Below, piece after piece: positions 21,977-33,443 of a stretch of DNA of 64,000 bases. Source of the stretch: Breoghania sp. L-A4 (lineage in GTDB: Bacteria > Pseudomonadota > Alphaproteobacteria > Rhizobiales > Stappiaceae); contig NZ_CP031841.1 in NCBI RefSeq assembly GCF_003432385.1, positions 4,490,165 through 4,554,164 of the forward strand. Reading direction: 5' to 3'. A model generated the notes under the pieces. It saw only the letters and a list, made by a program, of their open reading frames with translations, was not told the origin of the DNA and ran no database searches. The number at the start of each line of letters is the position of its first letter. The stretch's first letter is position 1. Made by a program: the position numbers and the translations under genes.

Positions 21977-23092
21977 TCAGGCGCGGAAAAGGCCGCGGCG
22001 TCCAAACAGCGGCGAGCGTTCGCCGAGCGAATGCGGATCGGATGTGTAGTTCTCGACCCGCTCGACCTCGTCACGCGAACCGAAGATCAGCGGCACGCGC
22101 TGGTGCAGCTCACCGGGCACCAGATCGAGAATGCGGCCCGTGCCGGTCGACGCCGCGCCGCCCGCCTGCTCGACCAGAAAGGCGATGGGGTTGGCCTCAT
22201 AGACCAGGCGCAGGCGGCCCTCGGCGTATCCATCACGCTGGTCGCCGGGATAGAGAAACACGCCGCCGCGGGTGAGGATGCGCGAGGCCTCGGCGACGAG
22301 CGAACCGATCCAGCGCATGTTGAAATCGCGCCCGCGCATTCCTTCCGCGCCGCTGAGGCAATCGTCGATATAGGCGCGCACCGGCGCGTCCCAGTGGCGG
22401 TAGTTGGAAGCATTGATGGCGAATTCGCCTGTCTGCGGCGCAATCGTGACATTCGCGCCGGTCAGCCGGAACGCGCCCGCTTCATCAAGGATGAAAACAT
22501 GGGTGCCGCGGCCCAGGGTGAGCACCAGTTCGGTCATCGGACCGTAGGTGGCGTAGCCCGCGGCAAGCTGGCGGTGGCCCGGCTGCAGCAGCGCCGCCTC
22601 GGAGGCGTCATGCGGCATCCAGGAGCGATGCGGCAGCACCGAGAAGATCGTCCCGATCGACATGTTGACGTCGATGTTGGAGGAACCGTCGAGCGGATCC
22701 ACCGCAACCGAGACCGGCGCGCCGGATGCGAGCGGGATCGGCGCGTCGGCTTCCTCGGAGCCGACCATGGCCACGGGCGCTGTTCTCAATGCGTCGACGA
22801 CAATGTCATGCGCCCGCAGATCCAGCGCCTTCTGCTGATCGCCGCCGGCGTTTTCGCCGACGATGTCGCCGTGTCCCAGATCCATGTGCGCGGCCCGCGC
22901 CAGATCCGCGGCCGGCGCCGCGAACGGACCGGCGGCGATGAGCCGGGAGATGTCGCGGCAGGCGGTCGCCATCGCGAGAACGGTGGCGGCGATGTCGGCG
23001 CGCCCGACAGCGAATTCCTGTGCGGTTTCCGGCGGGCCAGGCTCATTTTGCCAGGCCTCCAACCAGTCCGAGAGCTCCAGATAAGCGCCCAT
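21977..23092 (-). CDS. cbbF: Fructose-1,6-bisphosphatase, class I
   Basis: Hydrolyses fructose-1,6-bisphosphate, and in autotrophs often sedoheptulose-1,7-bisphosphate. About 371 residues. Seen: GHGDIVGENAGGDQQKALDL, the metal-binding VGSEEADAPI and VAVDPLDGSSNIDVNMSIGT, then ATYGPMTELVLTLGRGTHVF, DFNMRWIGSLVAEASRILTR and GGVFLYPGDQRDGYAEGRLR, all class I FBPase motifs. The first gene of the cbb operon; start ATG 23092 follows GGAGGAG. The 244-base gap to divergent cbbR is the likely shared promoter region. Confidence 0.96.
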   Translation of the reverse strand: MGAYLELSDWLEAWQNEPGPPETAQEFAVGRADIAATVLAMATACRDISRLIAAGPFAAPAADLARAAHMDLGHGDIVGENAGGDQQKALDLRAHDIVVDALRTAPVAMVGSEEADAPIPLASGAPVSVAVDPLDGSSNIDVNMSIGTIFSVLPHRSWMPHDASEAALLQPGHRQLAAGYATYGPMTELVLTLGRGTHVFILDEAGAFRLTGANVTIAPQTGEFAINASNYRHWDAPVRAYIDDCLSGAEGMRGRDFNMRWIGSLVAEASRILTRGGVFLYPGDQRDGYAEGRLRLVYEANPIAFLVEQAGGAASTGTGRILDLVPGELHQRVPLIFGSRDEVERVENYTSDPHSLGERSPLFGRRGLFRA

Positions 23093-23288
23093 CGTCTCCT
23101 CCGTGCGAACGCAGCATTCCCTCGCCCGGCGCTTGGCGCGCCGTGGTCACTTCATTGTCGTGATTGTCCGATGCATTGCGGACCGCGTCTCGAAGACCGG
23201 CAGGCGGGCAGTGTCCTGCCTGACTGTCTTGCGCGGCCTTCTGTACGGGTCCGCTGTTCTGGCAAGATGGGGCGGCTTGATTTTAAAA

Positions 23289-23323
23289 TAAATTTAAAAG
23301 ATATTACTCATCATTAAATTTAA
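23289..23323. promoter_or_regulatory. Candidate CbbR operator: two 9-base AT-rich palindromes
   Basis: The gap between cbbF and cbbR is GC-rich except for its last 60 bases, which hold two identical copies of TAAATTTAA at 23289-23297 and 23315-23323, centred 26 bases apart. LysR-type regulators, including CbbR, bind T-N-A half sites in short dyads and usually occupy two neighbouring sites on one DNA face. Both copies lie just upstream of the cbbR start at 23337, which suits negative autoregulation plus activation of cbbF. Function is inferred from position and symmetry. Confidence 0.5.
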
Positions 23324-23336
23324 TTGAAAGACCGCC

Positions 23337-24254
23337 ATGCGCAACGCCAGCCTGAAGCAGCTCCGCGCGCTGTCCGCCGTCGTGCGCACCGGCACTGTGA
23401 CCGCGGCGGCGAACGAATTAAACGTGACGCCACCGGCGGTTACCACCCAGATCCGGCTGCTGGAGGAGAGCGTCGGGCTGTCGCTTGTGGAGCGCGTCGA
23501 CGGCGCCTTCCAGCCGACCCAGGCGGGGCAGCTGGTGCTGGGTGCGACAAAACGTATCGAGGCGGTGTTCGAGGAATGCTCGGCGACACTGAGCGCGTTG
23601 CGCGGCGGCGGACGCGGGCGGGTATCGGTCGGCGTGGTCAGCACCGCGAAATACGTGGCGCCTCGGGCCATCGCGGCGTTCGCGCGCGATCATCCGGAAG
23701 TAGAGATCCAGCTCATCGTCGGCAATCGCGAGGACACCATCGAGGCGCTGTCGGAAGGCACAATCGACATCGCCGTGATGGGCCGCCCGCCGCACCGGCT
23801 GGATGTGGAGGCGGATGTCATCGGCGACCATCCGCATGTGATCATCGCCCCGCCGGATCACCCGCTGGCGGATGCAACCCACATCGCCATCACCGATCTG
23901 GCGAGCGAGACCTTCCTGGTGCGCGAACCGGGATCGGGCACCCGGCTGCTGACCGAACGCGTGCTCTCCAGCCTGACGGAGCACAAGCCCACATTCGGCA
24001 TGCAGATCGGCTCCAACGAGACCATCAAGCAGGCGGTGATGGCGGGCCTGGGCATCGCGCTGATTTCCGCGCACACCGTTGCCAACGAGTTGGAAAGCGG
24101 CCGTCTGGTTGTGCTGGACGTGGAAGGGCTGCCGGTGATCCGGCAATGGTTCGTGGTCAAGCGCGCCGACCGCAAGCTCCTGCCCGCGGCCGGCGGGTTT
24201 CGCGACTTCATGGTCGAGAAAGGCGGCAGTTTCCTTCCCGACACGGGGCTTTGA
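23337..24254 (+). CDS. cbbR: LysR-family regulator CbbR
   Basis: Activator of the cbb operon, of about 305 residues. The N-terminal winged helix begins LKQLRALSAVVRTGTVTAAA and contains NELNVTPPAVTTQIRLLEE with a recognition helix near residues 30-50. A periplasmic-binding-protein-like effector domain follows, with VGVVSTAKYVAPRAIAAFA, IAVMGRPP, FLVREPGSGTRLLTERVL and FGMQIGSNETIKQAVMAGLG. The GSGTR and SNETIKQAV stretches are typical of CbbR and CysB-like effector pockets. Start ATG 23337 is preceded by GAAAGA. Divergent transcription from cbbF is the standard arrangement. Known effectors in relatives include RuBP, ATP and NADPH; which applies here cannot be read. Confidence 0.94.
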   Translation: MRNASLKQLRALSAVVRTGTVTAAANELNVTPPAVTTQIRLLEESVGLSLVERVDGAFQPTQAGQLVLGATKRIEAVFEECSATLSALRGGGRGRVSVGVVSTAKYVAPRAIAAFARDHPEVEIQLIVGNREDTIEALSEGTIDIAVMGRPPHRLDVEADVIGDHPHVIIAPPDHPLADATHIAITDLASETFLVREPGSGTRLLTERVLSSLTEHKPTFGMQIGSNETIKQAVMAGLGIALISAHTVANELESGRLVVLDVEGLPVIRQWFVVKRADRKLLPAAGGFRDFMVEKGGSFLPDTGL

Positions 24255-24269
24255 GGCAGCCCGATCCGC

Positions 24270-25040
24270 TCAGGGCTTGAACGCCAGCCAAATGAAGTTG
24301 GCCGCGCCCAACACGGTGAGCACGTCCACGAAGCCGGCGTGGGAATCGTTGTTCATGCGGCGCAGGGCGACCCGGCCGAGATAATTGCCCGGAATCGTCA
24401 GCAGACCGACGAGGACGCCGATGGCGATGAAATGCGCGTCGAGAAGGTTCGTGCCGCCGAACACCGCGACGCGGGTGATGTTGGTGGTCAGGGCGATGAC
24501 GGCGAGCGTGGCGACGAAGGCTTCCTTGGTCAGCCCGTAGCCAAGCATGAAGGGGATCAGCAGCATGCCGGGACCAACGGAGGCGCCCGACAGGATTCCG
24601 TAGACGCCGCCCGCGCCGCCCAACGACCGCCACGTGGCGTTGATGTTATGCGCCTTGGCCCATCGGCGCAGCGGGATGGATGCCAGAATCACAACGGCCA
24701 GCAAAAGCGCGATGGCGGCACTCGGCAGATGGCCGTAGACCATCGCGCCGGCGACGATGCAGGGCACGGCCGGAATCGCCACGATCAGGTAGGCGCGGCG
24801 GTTGATGTCGCCGAAATTCAGCACCGCCCTGGCGCTGTGGCTGATCAGCAGGGCCACGCTCATCACCGGAATGATCGGCTTGACGCCGATCAGCGGCGCA
24901 AGGGCTGCCGCCAGCAGAAAGCCGCCCGCAACGCCCGTCGCGCCGTGTATGGCCGAGGTTATGATGGCCACGACGGCCACGCCGACAAAGGTCCAGACAC
25001 CGAACTCGTCAACGAGACCAGACAGAATTTCGAGGATCAC
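24270..25040 (-). CDS. TauE/SafE family sulfite/organosulfonate exporter
   Basis: Polytopic membrane protein of about 256 residues with around eight hydrophobic segments. Family signs are the repeated short motif in each half (AIHGATGVAGGFLLAAALAP near residue 30 and GGVYGILSGASVGPGMLLIP near 145). Relatives export sulfite, sulfoacetate or other small anions; the substrate here is unknown. Its ATG 25040 overlaps the stop of the upstream dehydrogenase gene by four bases, so the two are one operon. That suggests export or uptake of a 2-hydroxy or 2-oxo acid handled by the dehydrogenase. It converges with cbbR, with 15 bases between the stops. Confidence 0.87.
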   Translation of the reverse strand: MILEILSGLVDEFGVWTFVGVAVVAIITSAIHGATGVAGGFLLAAALAPLIGVKPIIPVMSVALLISHSARAVLNFGDINRRAYLIVAIPAVPCIVAGAMVYGHLPSAAIALLLAVVILASIPLRRWAKAHNINATWRSLGGAGGVYGILSGASVGPGMLLIPFMLGYGLTKEAFVATLAVIALTTNITRVAVFGGTNLLDAHFIAIGVLVGLLTIPGNYLGRVALRRMNNDSHAGFVDVLTVLGAANFIWLAFKP

Positions 25041-25987
25041 GGGGCGATCTCCCGCACCGGCGCGCCGGCCAGGAAGGCTTCGATTGCCTCCACGGTTTCC
25101 CCGTAGAAGACCTTGTAGGTTTCCCGCGTCACGTAGCCCAGATGCGGGGTCAGCAGAAGGTTGCGCGCGGCCTTCAGCGGATGATCGGCCGGCAGCGGCT
25201 CCTCGTCGAAGACATCGAGCGCGGCGCCGCCGATGCGGCCCTCGTCAAGCGCCGCGATCAACGCCGCCTGATCGATGATCGGGCCGCGCGAGGTGTTGAT
25301 CAGGCAGGCATCGGGCTTCATGAGCGCCAGTTCCGCCGCTCCGATCAGGCCATGGGTGCGCGGCGACAGCCGCTGGTGTATGGTGATGAAATCGGCGCTT
25401 TGCAGAAGTTCCTGCTTCGTCGCCTTGCGCACGCCAACCTCGGCGCAGCGGTCCTCGGTGAGGTTCTCGCTCCAGGCGATCACCTCCATGCCGAAGGCCT
25501 TGGCGAAGCCGGCGACGAGCGAGCCGAGCCGACCCAGGCCGATGACGCCGAGGACGGCGCCGCGCAGATCCCGGCCCAGCCCAACCTGCCAGCCGCCCGC
25601 CATCAGCGAGGCGTTCTCAGGAGCGATTCGCCGCGCCAGCGCCAGCATCAGCCCCATGGTCAGCTCGCCCGTCGCATGTCCCGGAGAGCGGGTGCCGCAG
25701 ACGGTGACGCCGCGCGCGGCCGCCGCCGCAACATCGATCGCCGCGTTGCGCGCCCCCGTGGTGACGATCAGTTTCAGATCCGCAAGCCCGTCGATGACGG
25801 TGCTGGAAAACGCCGTGCGTTCGCGCATCAGACAGACGATGTCGTATCCCTGCAGCGCCGCGATCACATCCGCCGCGCCACCCAGCGGCGCGGAGAAGAA
25901 CGTGACCTCATGCGCGGCTTCCAGGCCGCTCCAATCGGCGCAGGATCGGGCCACGCCCTGATAATCATCGAGAACGGCGATACGCAT
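25037..25987 (-). CDS. D-2-hydroxyacid dehydrogenase family protein
   Basis: NAD-dependent oxidoreductase of about 316 residues from the D-isomer 2-hydroxyacid dehydrogenase family. Seen: IVTTGARNAAIDVAAAAARG, CGTRSPGHATGELTMGLMLA in the hinge, the nucleotide motif GAVLGVIGLGRLGSLVAGFA, ADFITIHQRLSPRTHGLIG, LMKPDACLINTSRGPIIDQA with the substrate Arg, LDVFDEEPLP with the Glu, and LLLTPHLGYVTRET with the catalytic His. Start ATG 25987 has AAGAGG upstream. First gene of a two-gene unit with the TauE/SafE gene, divergent from a GntR regulator. A phosphonate, glyoxylate or other 2-oxoacid substrate is possible; the exact one is not visible. Confidence 0.9.
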   Translation of the reverse strand: MRIAVLDDYQGVARSCADWSGLEAAHEVTFFSAPLGGAADVIAALQGYDIVCLMRERTAFSSTVIDGLADLKLIVTTGARNAAIDVAAAAARGVTVCGTRSPGHATGELTMGLMLALARRIAPENASLMAGGWQVGLGRDLRGAVLGVIGLGRLGSLVAGFAKAFGMEVIAWSENLTEDRCAEVGVRKATKQELLQSADFITIHQRLSPRTHGLIGAAELALMKPDACLINTSRGPIIDQAALIAALDEGRIGGAALDVFDEEPLPADHPLKAARNLLLTPHLGYVTRETYKVFYGETVEAIEAFLAGAPVREIAP

Positions 25988-26019
25988 GTCGGCCTCTTGC
26001 TTTGTCAAATCGTGCACAT

Positions 26020-26030
26020 ATGTATACAAT
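26020..26030. promoter_or_regulatory. Candidate GntR-family operator
   Basis: ATGTATACAAT is centred on the perfect palindrome TGTATACA (26021-26028) in the AT-rich part of the 178-base gap between the dehydrogenase and the GntR gene. FadR-type GntR regulators commonly bind short dyads of this kind. It sits 33 bases upstream of the dehydrogenase ATG, where it could block the minus-strand promoter. Inferred from position and symmetry. Confidence 0.45.
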
Positions 26031-26165
26031 AATGCATGCCCGGTATCCACCACCAAAACGGGCAAAGCGCGGGAGGTCTTCTCTTGCCGCTTGGCAAGCA
26101 TGGCCGTTCCGGCGCACCATTGGAGAAAGCTCGTCGAAAACACGCGCGCGCGCAGGGATGGACGT

Positions 26166-26783
26166 ATGAACGGCTCTGATATCTGCAAGGCATTGATCGG
26201 TCAAATCGAAGCCGGCGAACTCAAGCCCGGCGGCCGTTTGCGCGAAAACGAGCTCGCGACGCGCTTCGGCGTGTCCCGCACGCCAATCCGCGAGGGGCTG
26301 AAGCGGCTTGAGGCGCAGGGGCTGCTGATGCACGAGCCGCACCGCGGCATGATCATCCCCAAGCTCGACAACGACCAGATCAACGAACTCTATGTGGTGC
26401 GCGAGGTGCTGGAAGGCACCGCCGCGCGGCTGGCCGCGCAGCACGCCTCGCCGGCGGAGATCGAGATTCTCAAGGAGATGGTCGAGGAGGACCGGGCCAA
26501 CATCGACAACCTGTCGAAAGTCGCGATGAACAACCGCAAGTTCCACCGCCGTCTGGCGCTGGCCTCGCACAACCGCTACCTGATCCAGCAGATGGACCAG
26601 CTGAAGGTCTCGCTGATCCTGCTCGATGGCTCGACGATGCGCGAGGAAGACCGCCGCCGCGCCGCAGTCCAGGAGCATGCCGACATCGTCGACGCCATCG
26701 CAGCGCGCGATTTCGACCGCGCGGCGCAGGCCGCCAGCCATCACATCATCGTCGCGCACAAGGTCCGGCTGACGCTGCTTTAA
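26166..26783 (+). CDS. GntR family transcriptional regulator (FadR/FCD type)
   Basis: Regulator of about 205 residues from the suggested ATG 26166 (MNGSDICKALIGQIEAGELK); an in-frame ATG at 26100 would add 22 residues and cannot be excluded, since neither has a clear ribosome site. The winged helix contains LRENELATRFGVSRTPIREG and LKRLEAQGLLMHEPHRGMII. An all-helical FCD effector domain follows, with metal-ligand-like residues in NNRKFHRRLALASHNRYL and AVQEHADIVDAIAARD and a C-terminal ASHHIIVAHKV. It is divergent from the dehydrogenase-TauE pair, which it probably represses. Confidence 0.87.
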   Translation: MNGSDICKALIGQIEAGELKPGGRLRENELATRFGVSRTPIREGLKRLEAQGLLMHEPHRGMIIPKLDNDQINELYVVREVLEGTAARLAAQHASPAEIEILKEMVEEDRANIDNLSKVAMNNRKFHRRLALASHNRYLIQQMDQLKVSLILLDGSTMREEDRRRAAVQEHADIVDAIAARDFDRAAQAASHHIIVAHKVRLTLL

Positions 26784-26804
26784 AATCCAGCGGACCCGCG
26801 GCCT

Positions 26805-28304
26805 TCAAGACCGCGTGCGCGCAACCGCGTCGCGCCACCCCTCCATCAGGGATTGCCGCTCGGCGTCGGGCATCAGCGGCTCGAACCGCCGCTCAAGCCG
26901 CCAGCGGCTGGAAAACTCCGCCATCCCCGGCCAGACGCCGGCCCTGCTGCCGGCCAGCCAAGCGGCGCCCAGCGCGGTCGTCTCCAGCGTCTTCGGCCGG
27001 TCGACGGGCGCGCCGAGAACGTCGGCGAGAAACTGCATGGTCCAGTCGGACGCGGTCATGCCGCCGTCCACCCGCAGCACCGTCTGGGCGTCATCGCCGG
27101 CATGCGATACATTCCAGTCGGCATGCATGGCGTCGATCAGATCGCAGGTCTGGTAGCCGACGGATTCAAGCGCCGCCCGGGCGAAATCCTCCGCGGTCGT
27201 CGCCCGGGTGATGCCGAAGATCGCGCCGCGCGCGTCCGGATCCCAGTGCGGCGCGCCAAGCCCGACGAAGGCGGGGACCATGTAGATACGCGCCTCGGGG
27301 TCCGAGCGCTCCGCCATGGCCTGGGTTTCCTGCGCCGTGCCGATGAGCTTCAGCCCGTCGCGCAGCCATTGCACCGCCGCACCCGCGACGAAGATCGAGC
27401 CTTCCAGCGCATAGGTGGACACGCCGCCGATCCGGTAGGCCACGGTGGTGAGCAAGCGATTCTTCGAAGCCACCGGCTGGGTGCCCGTGTTGAGCAGCGC
27501 GAAACAGCCCGTGCCGTAGGTGGACTTGACCATGCCCGGCGCAAAGCACGCCTGGCCGACGACCGCGGCCTGCTGGTCGCCGGCGACACCGAGGATCGGC
27601 AGGCGCGCGCCCAGGAACTCCGGCAACGTCGCGCCGAAATCATCCGCCGAATCCCTGACCTCGGGCAGCATCTCCATCGGCACGTTGAGCAGCCGGCACA
27701 GATCCGCGTCCCAGTGATGCCCGGCGATGTTGTAGAGCAGCGTGCGCGCCGCATTGGTGGCATCGGTTGCGTGCACCGCCCCGCCGGTGAGCTTCCAGAT
27801 CAGCCAACTGTCGACCGTGCCGAACAGAAGCCCGCCGGCTTCCGCGCGCGCCCGCGCGCCCTCGACGTTCTCAAGGATCCAGGCGAGCTTGGTGCCGGAA
27901 AAATAGGGATCGAGCAGCAGGCCGGTCTTTTCCTGCACAACCGCCTCAAAACCCTCGGCCTTCAGGCGTGCGCAGAAGTCCGCCGTCCGCCGGTCCTGCC
28001 AGACAATGGCGTTGTACACCGGTTCGCCGGTCGCCTTGTCCCAGACGACCGTCGTCTCGCGCTGATTGGTGATGCCCACAGCCGCGATGTCTTTGGCGGT
28101 GATGCCCGCACGCTCGATCGCCTCGCGGCAGACATCGAGCGTCGTCGTCCAGAGGTCGCGCGGATCATGCTCGACCCAGCCGGAATGCGGAAAATGCTGG
28201 GCGAACTCCGCCTGGCCAACGCCTTTTGGCGCAAAGTCGCCATCGAAAACGATGGCGCGGCTCGAGGTGGTTCCCTGATCGATCGCGAGAATGAAGTCCG
28301 GCAT
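26805..28304 (-). CDS. glpK: Glycerol kinase
   Basis: Phosphorylates glycerol to glycerol-3-phosphate in the cytoplasm. About 499 residues, the standard FGGY-kinase length. Seen: [20 protein letters not shown] at the N-terminus, [105 protein letters not shown] and [20 protein letters not shown]. Start ATG 28304 follows CGGGAGGG. Last gene of the glycerol cluster, about 118 bases after glpV, with a hairpin in the gap that may lower its expression relative to the transporter. Confidence 0.96.
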   Translation of the reverse strand: MPDFILAIDQGTTSSRAIVFDGDFAPKGVGQAEFAQHFPHSGWVEHDPRDLWTTTLDVCREAIERAGITAKDIAAVGITNQRETTVVWDKATGEPVYNAIVWQDRRTADFCARLKAEGFEAVVQEKTGLLLDPYFSGTKLAWILENVEGARARAEAGGLLFGTVDSWLIWKLTGGAVHATDATNAARTLLYNIAGHHWDADLCRLLNVPMEMLPEVRDSADDFGATLPEFLGARLPILGVAGDQQAAVVGQACFAPGMVKSTYGTGCFALLNTGTQPVASKNRLLTTVAYRIGGVSTYALEGSIFVAGAAVQWLRDGLKLIGTAQETQAMAERSDPEARIYMVPAFVGLGAPHWDPDARGAIFGITRATTAEDFARAALESVGYQTCDLIDAMHADWNVSHAGDDAQTVLRVDGGMTASDWTMQFLADVLGAPVDRPKTLETTALGAAWLAGSRAGVWPGMAEFSSRWRLERRFEPLMPDAERQSLMEGWRDAVARTRS

Positions 28305-28364
28305 GCGCCCTCCCGAGGGAAATTTTTCCCGACTGTATCGCGGCAGCCGGACCGCATAAAGAGA

Positions 28365-28385
28365 CGGCCGGAACTTGTCCGGCCG
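28365..28385 (-). terminator. Hairpin after glpV, possible terminator or attenuator before glpK
   Basis: On the minus strand an 8-base stem, CGGCCGGA / TCCGGCCG with a 5-base loop, is followed by TCTCTTTAT. It lies between glpV and glpK. It may end part of the transcripts after the abundant binding-protein gene. The short, mixed T-tract makes full termination uncertain. Confidence 0.5.
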
Positions 28386-28422
28386 CCCAGGTGTTTCCAG
28401 ACCGTCGCCGGTCCGGGAGGAA

Positions 28423-30156
28423 CTACTTGTTCATCGCGTCGGCCCAGCTCTTGATCAGCTCGTCATAGTTGACGGTGATCGGCTGTTCCTTCTCGTTGGC
28501 GAGCTTGGCCTGCGGCGCGAGATTGCCGTCGGCCTTGGCCTTCTCGACCCAGTACTCCATCGGGTGCTCCTCGTTGAGCTTCGGCCCGATGTCGCCCTGC
28601 ACGCCCGCGCGTTCCAGACGCGCCAGCACCTTCTCCTGCTCGGCGCACAGCGAATCCATGGCCGCCTGCGCGGTCTTGGCGCCCGAGGACGCATCGCCGA
28701 TCGCCTGCCACCAAAGCTGCGCGAGCTTCGGATAATCCGGCACGTTGGTGCCCGTGGGCGACCACTGCACGCGCGCCGGAGAGCGGTAGAACTCGATCAG
28801 ACCGCCGAGCTGCGGAGCGCGCTCGGTGAAGCTGTCGTGCCGGATCGTGCTCTCGCGGATGAAGGTCAGGCCAACATGGCTCTTCTTCACGTCCACGGTC
28901 TTGGAGGTGACGAACTGGGCGTAGAGCCAGGCCGCCTTGGCGCGGTCGACCGGAGTCGACTTCATAAGGGTCCAGGAACCGGCGTCCTGATAACCGAGCT
29001 TCATGCCGTCCTTCCAGTAGGACCCATGCGGGCTCGGCGCCATGCGCCACTTCGGCGTGCCGTCGTCGTTCATCACCGGCAGGCCTTCCTTGACCATGTC
29101 GGCGGTGAACGCCGTGTACCAGAAGATCTGCTGCGCAATCGCGCCCTGCGCCGGCACAGGACCGGATTCGGAGAAGGTCATGCCCGGAGCTTCCGGCGGC
29201 GCGTAGGCCTTCATCCAGTCGAGGTATTTCTCGATGGAATAGACGGCCGCGGGCCCGTTGGTGTCGCCGCCGCGCGCGACGCAGGAACCGACGGGACGGG
29301 AGTTCTCGTCCACCCGGATGCCCCATTCGTCCACGGGAAGGCCGTTGGGGATACCCTTGTCGCCGTTGCCGGCCATCGACAGCCATGCGTCGGTGAACCG
29401 CCAGCCGAGCGAGGGATCCTTCTTGCCGTAGTCCATGTGGCCATAGACCTTGGCGCCGTCGATCTCGCGTCCGGTGAAGAACTCGGCGATGTCCTCATAG
29501 GCCGACCAGTTGACCGGAACGCCCAGCTCGTAGCCGTATTTGGCCTTGAAATCTTCCTTGTTCTTGGCGTCGTTGAACCAGTCGTACCGGAACCAGTAGA
29601 GGTTCGCGAACTGCTGGTCGGGCAGCTGGTAGAGCTTGCCGTCCGGCGCCGTGGTGAACGACTTGCCGATGAAGTCGTCGACGTCCAGGCCGGGGTTGGT
29701 GACGTCCTGCCCCTCGCCGGTCATCCAGTCGGAGAGATTGCGGGCCTGCTGGTAGCGCCAGTGGGTGCCGATCAGGTCCGAGTCGTTGATGTAGGCGTCG
29801 TAGATGTTCTCGCCCGACTGCATCTGCGTCTGCAGCTTCTCCACCACGTCGCCTTCGCCGATGAGATCGTGCGTCACCTTGATGCCGGTGATCTCGGTGA
29901 AGGCCTGGGCCAGTGTCTTGGCCTCGTATTCATGGGTGGTGATGGTCTCCGAAACCACCTTGATCTCCATGCCGGCAAAGGGCTCGGCCGCCTTCACGAA
30001 CCATTCCATCTCGGCCAACTGGTCGGCCTTGGACAGGGTCGAGGGCTGGAACTCGTCGTTGACCCAGCGCTCGGCCGCCTCCATGTCGGCAAATGCCGGC
30101 GATGCCGCGACCAAAAGGGCCAGAGCCGTTGATGATGCCAATATTCCGCGTCGCAT
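28423..30156 (-). CDS. glpV: Glycerol ABC transporter, substrate-binding protein
   Basis: Periplasmic solute-binding protein of about 577 residues for the rhizobial-type glycerol importer. ATG 30156 follows GGGAGGA and opens a signal peptide ([20 protein letters not shown], cleavage after AFA near residue 23). The mature protein has the two-lobe family 1 fold with [59 protein letters not shown] and [19 protein letters not shown]. The length and gene order match GlpV of the glpDSTPQUV operon described in Rhizobium leguminosarum. It sits after the permease genes and glpU. Confidence 0.92.
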   Translation of the reverse strand: MRRGILASSTALALLVAASPAFADMEAAERWVNDEFQPSTLSKADQLAEMEWFVKAAEPFAGMEIKVVSETITTHEYEAKTLAQAFTEITGIKVTHDLIGEGDVVEKLQTQMQSGENIYDAYINDSDLIGTHWRYQQARNLSDWMTGEGQDVTNPGLDVDDFIGKSFTTAPDGKLYQLPDQQFANLYWFRYDWFNDAKNKEDFKAKYGYELGVPVNWSAYEDIAEFFTGREIDGAKVYGHMDYGKKDPSLGWRFTDAWLSMAGNGDKGIPNGLPVDEWGIRVDENSRPVGSCVARGGDTNGPAAVYSIEKYLDWMKAYAPPEAPGMTFSESGPVPAQGAIAQQIFWYTAFTADMVKEGLPVMNDDGTPKWRMAPSPHGSYWKDGMKLGYQDAGSWTLMKSTPVDRAKAAWLYAQFVTSKTVDVKKSHVGLTFIRESTIRHDSFTERAPQLGGLIEFYRSPARVQWSPTGTNVPDYPKLAQLWWQAIGDASSGAKTAQAAMDSLCAEQEKVLARLERAGVQGDIGPKLNEEHPMEYWVEKAKADGNLAPQAKLANEKEQPITVNYDELIKSWADAMNK

Positions 30157-30222
30157 TTGAAATCCTCCCAGGTTTTTATGCGTGATATCCGGAGCACGCG
30201 CTCCGCTTCCTCCCATTGACCC

Positions 30223-30504
30223 TCACACCCAGCGGAACACGCACACGGCGTAGACCACGCAGACAGCAAGAGCCCACCACAGGCTCGGACCAACCAGCCC
30301 GAGCCATGCAAGACAAATGAATGCGCTGCCAAGCAGCGAAATGAACAGGCGGTCGCCGCGCGTCGTCTCGATGCGCAGCACGCCGACCCGGGGCGCGCCG
30401 CCCGGCACGGCGTATTCCCAGACGCCCATGCCGATGAGCAGCGCGAAGATGGTCAAGAAGAAGATCGTTGTCGGGGCCGTCCAGGCCATCCAGGAATAGT
30501 CCAT
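30223..30504 (-). CDS. glpU: Small membrane protein DUF2160 of glycerol transporter cluster
   Basis: Protein of about 93 residues with two or three hydrophobic segments: TIFFLTIFALLIGMGVWEYA near residues 13-32, LFISLLGSAFICLAWLGLVG near 53-72 and LWWALAVCVVYAVCVF near 75-90. It matches the DUF2160 type found in glycerol ABC transporter operons of alphaproteobacteria, where it is called GlpU and has no assigned function. Start ATG 30504, 12 bases after the glpQ stop, preceded by AGGAGAGGC. It may be an accessory subunit of the permease, which is inferred only from its constant position. Confidence 0.88.
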   Translation of the reverse strand: MDYSWMAWTAPTTIFFLTIFALLIGMGVWEYAVPGGAPRVGVLRIETTRGDRLFISLLGSAFICLAWLGLVGPSLWWALAVCVVYAVCVFRWV

Positions 30505-30515
30505 GTGCCTCTCCT

Positions 30516-32335
<1,820 letters not shown>

Positions 32336-32338
32336 GGC

Positions 32339-33436
<1,098 letters not shown>

Positions 33437-33443
33437 GGTTTCC

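Noticed and set aside
28375-30132. A 585-residue plus-strand frame opposite glpV
   Set aside because: No signal peptide, no domain and no ribosome site; glpV on the other strand has all of these.
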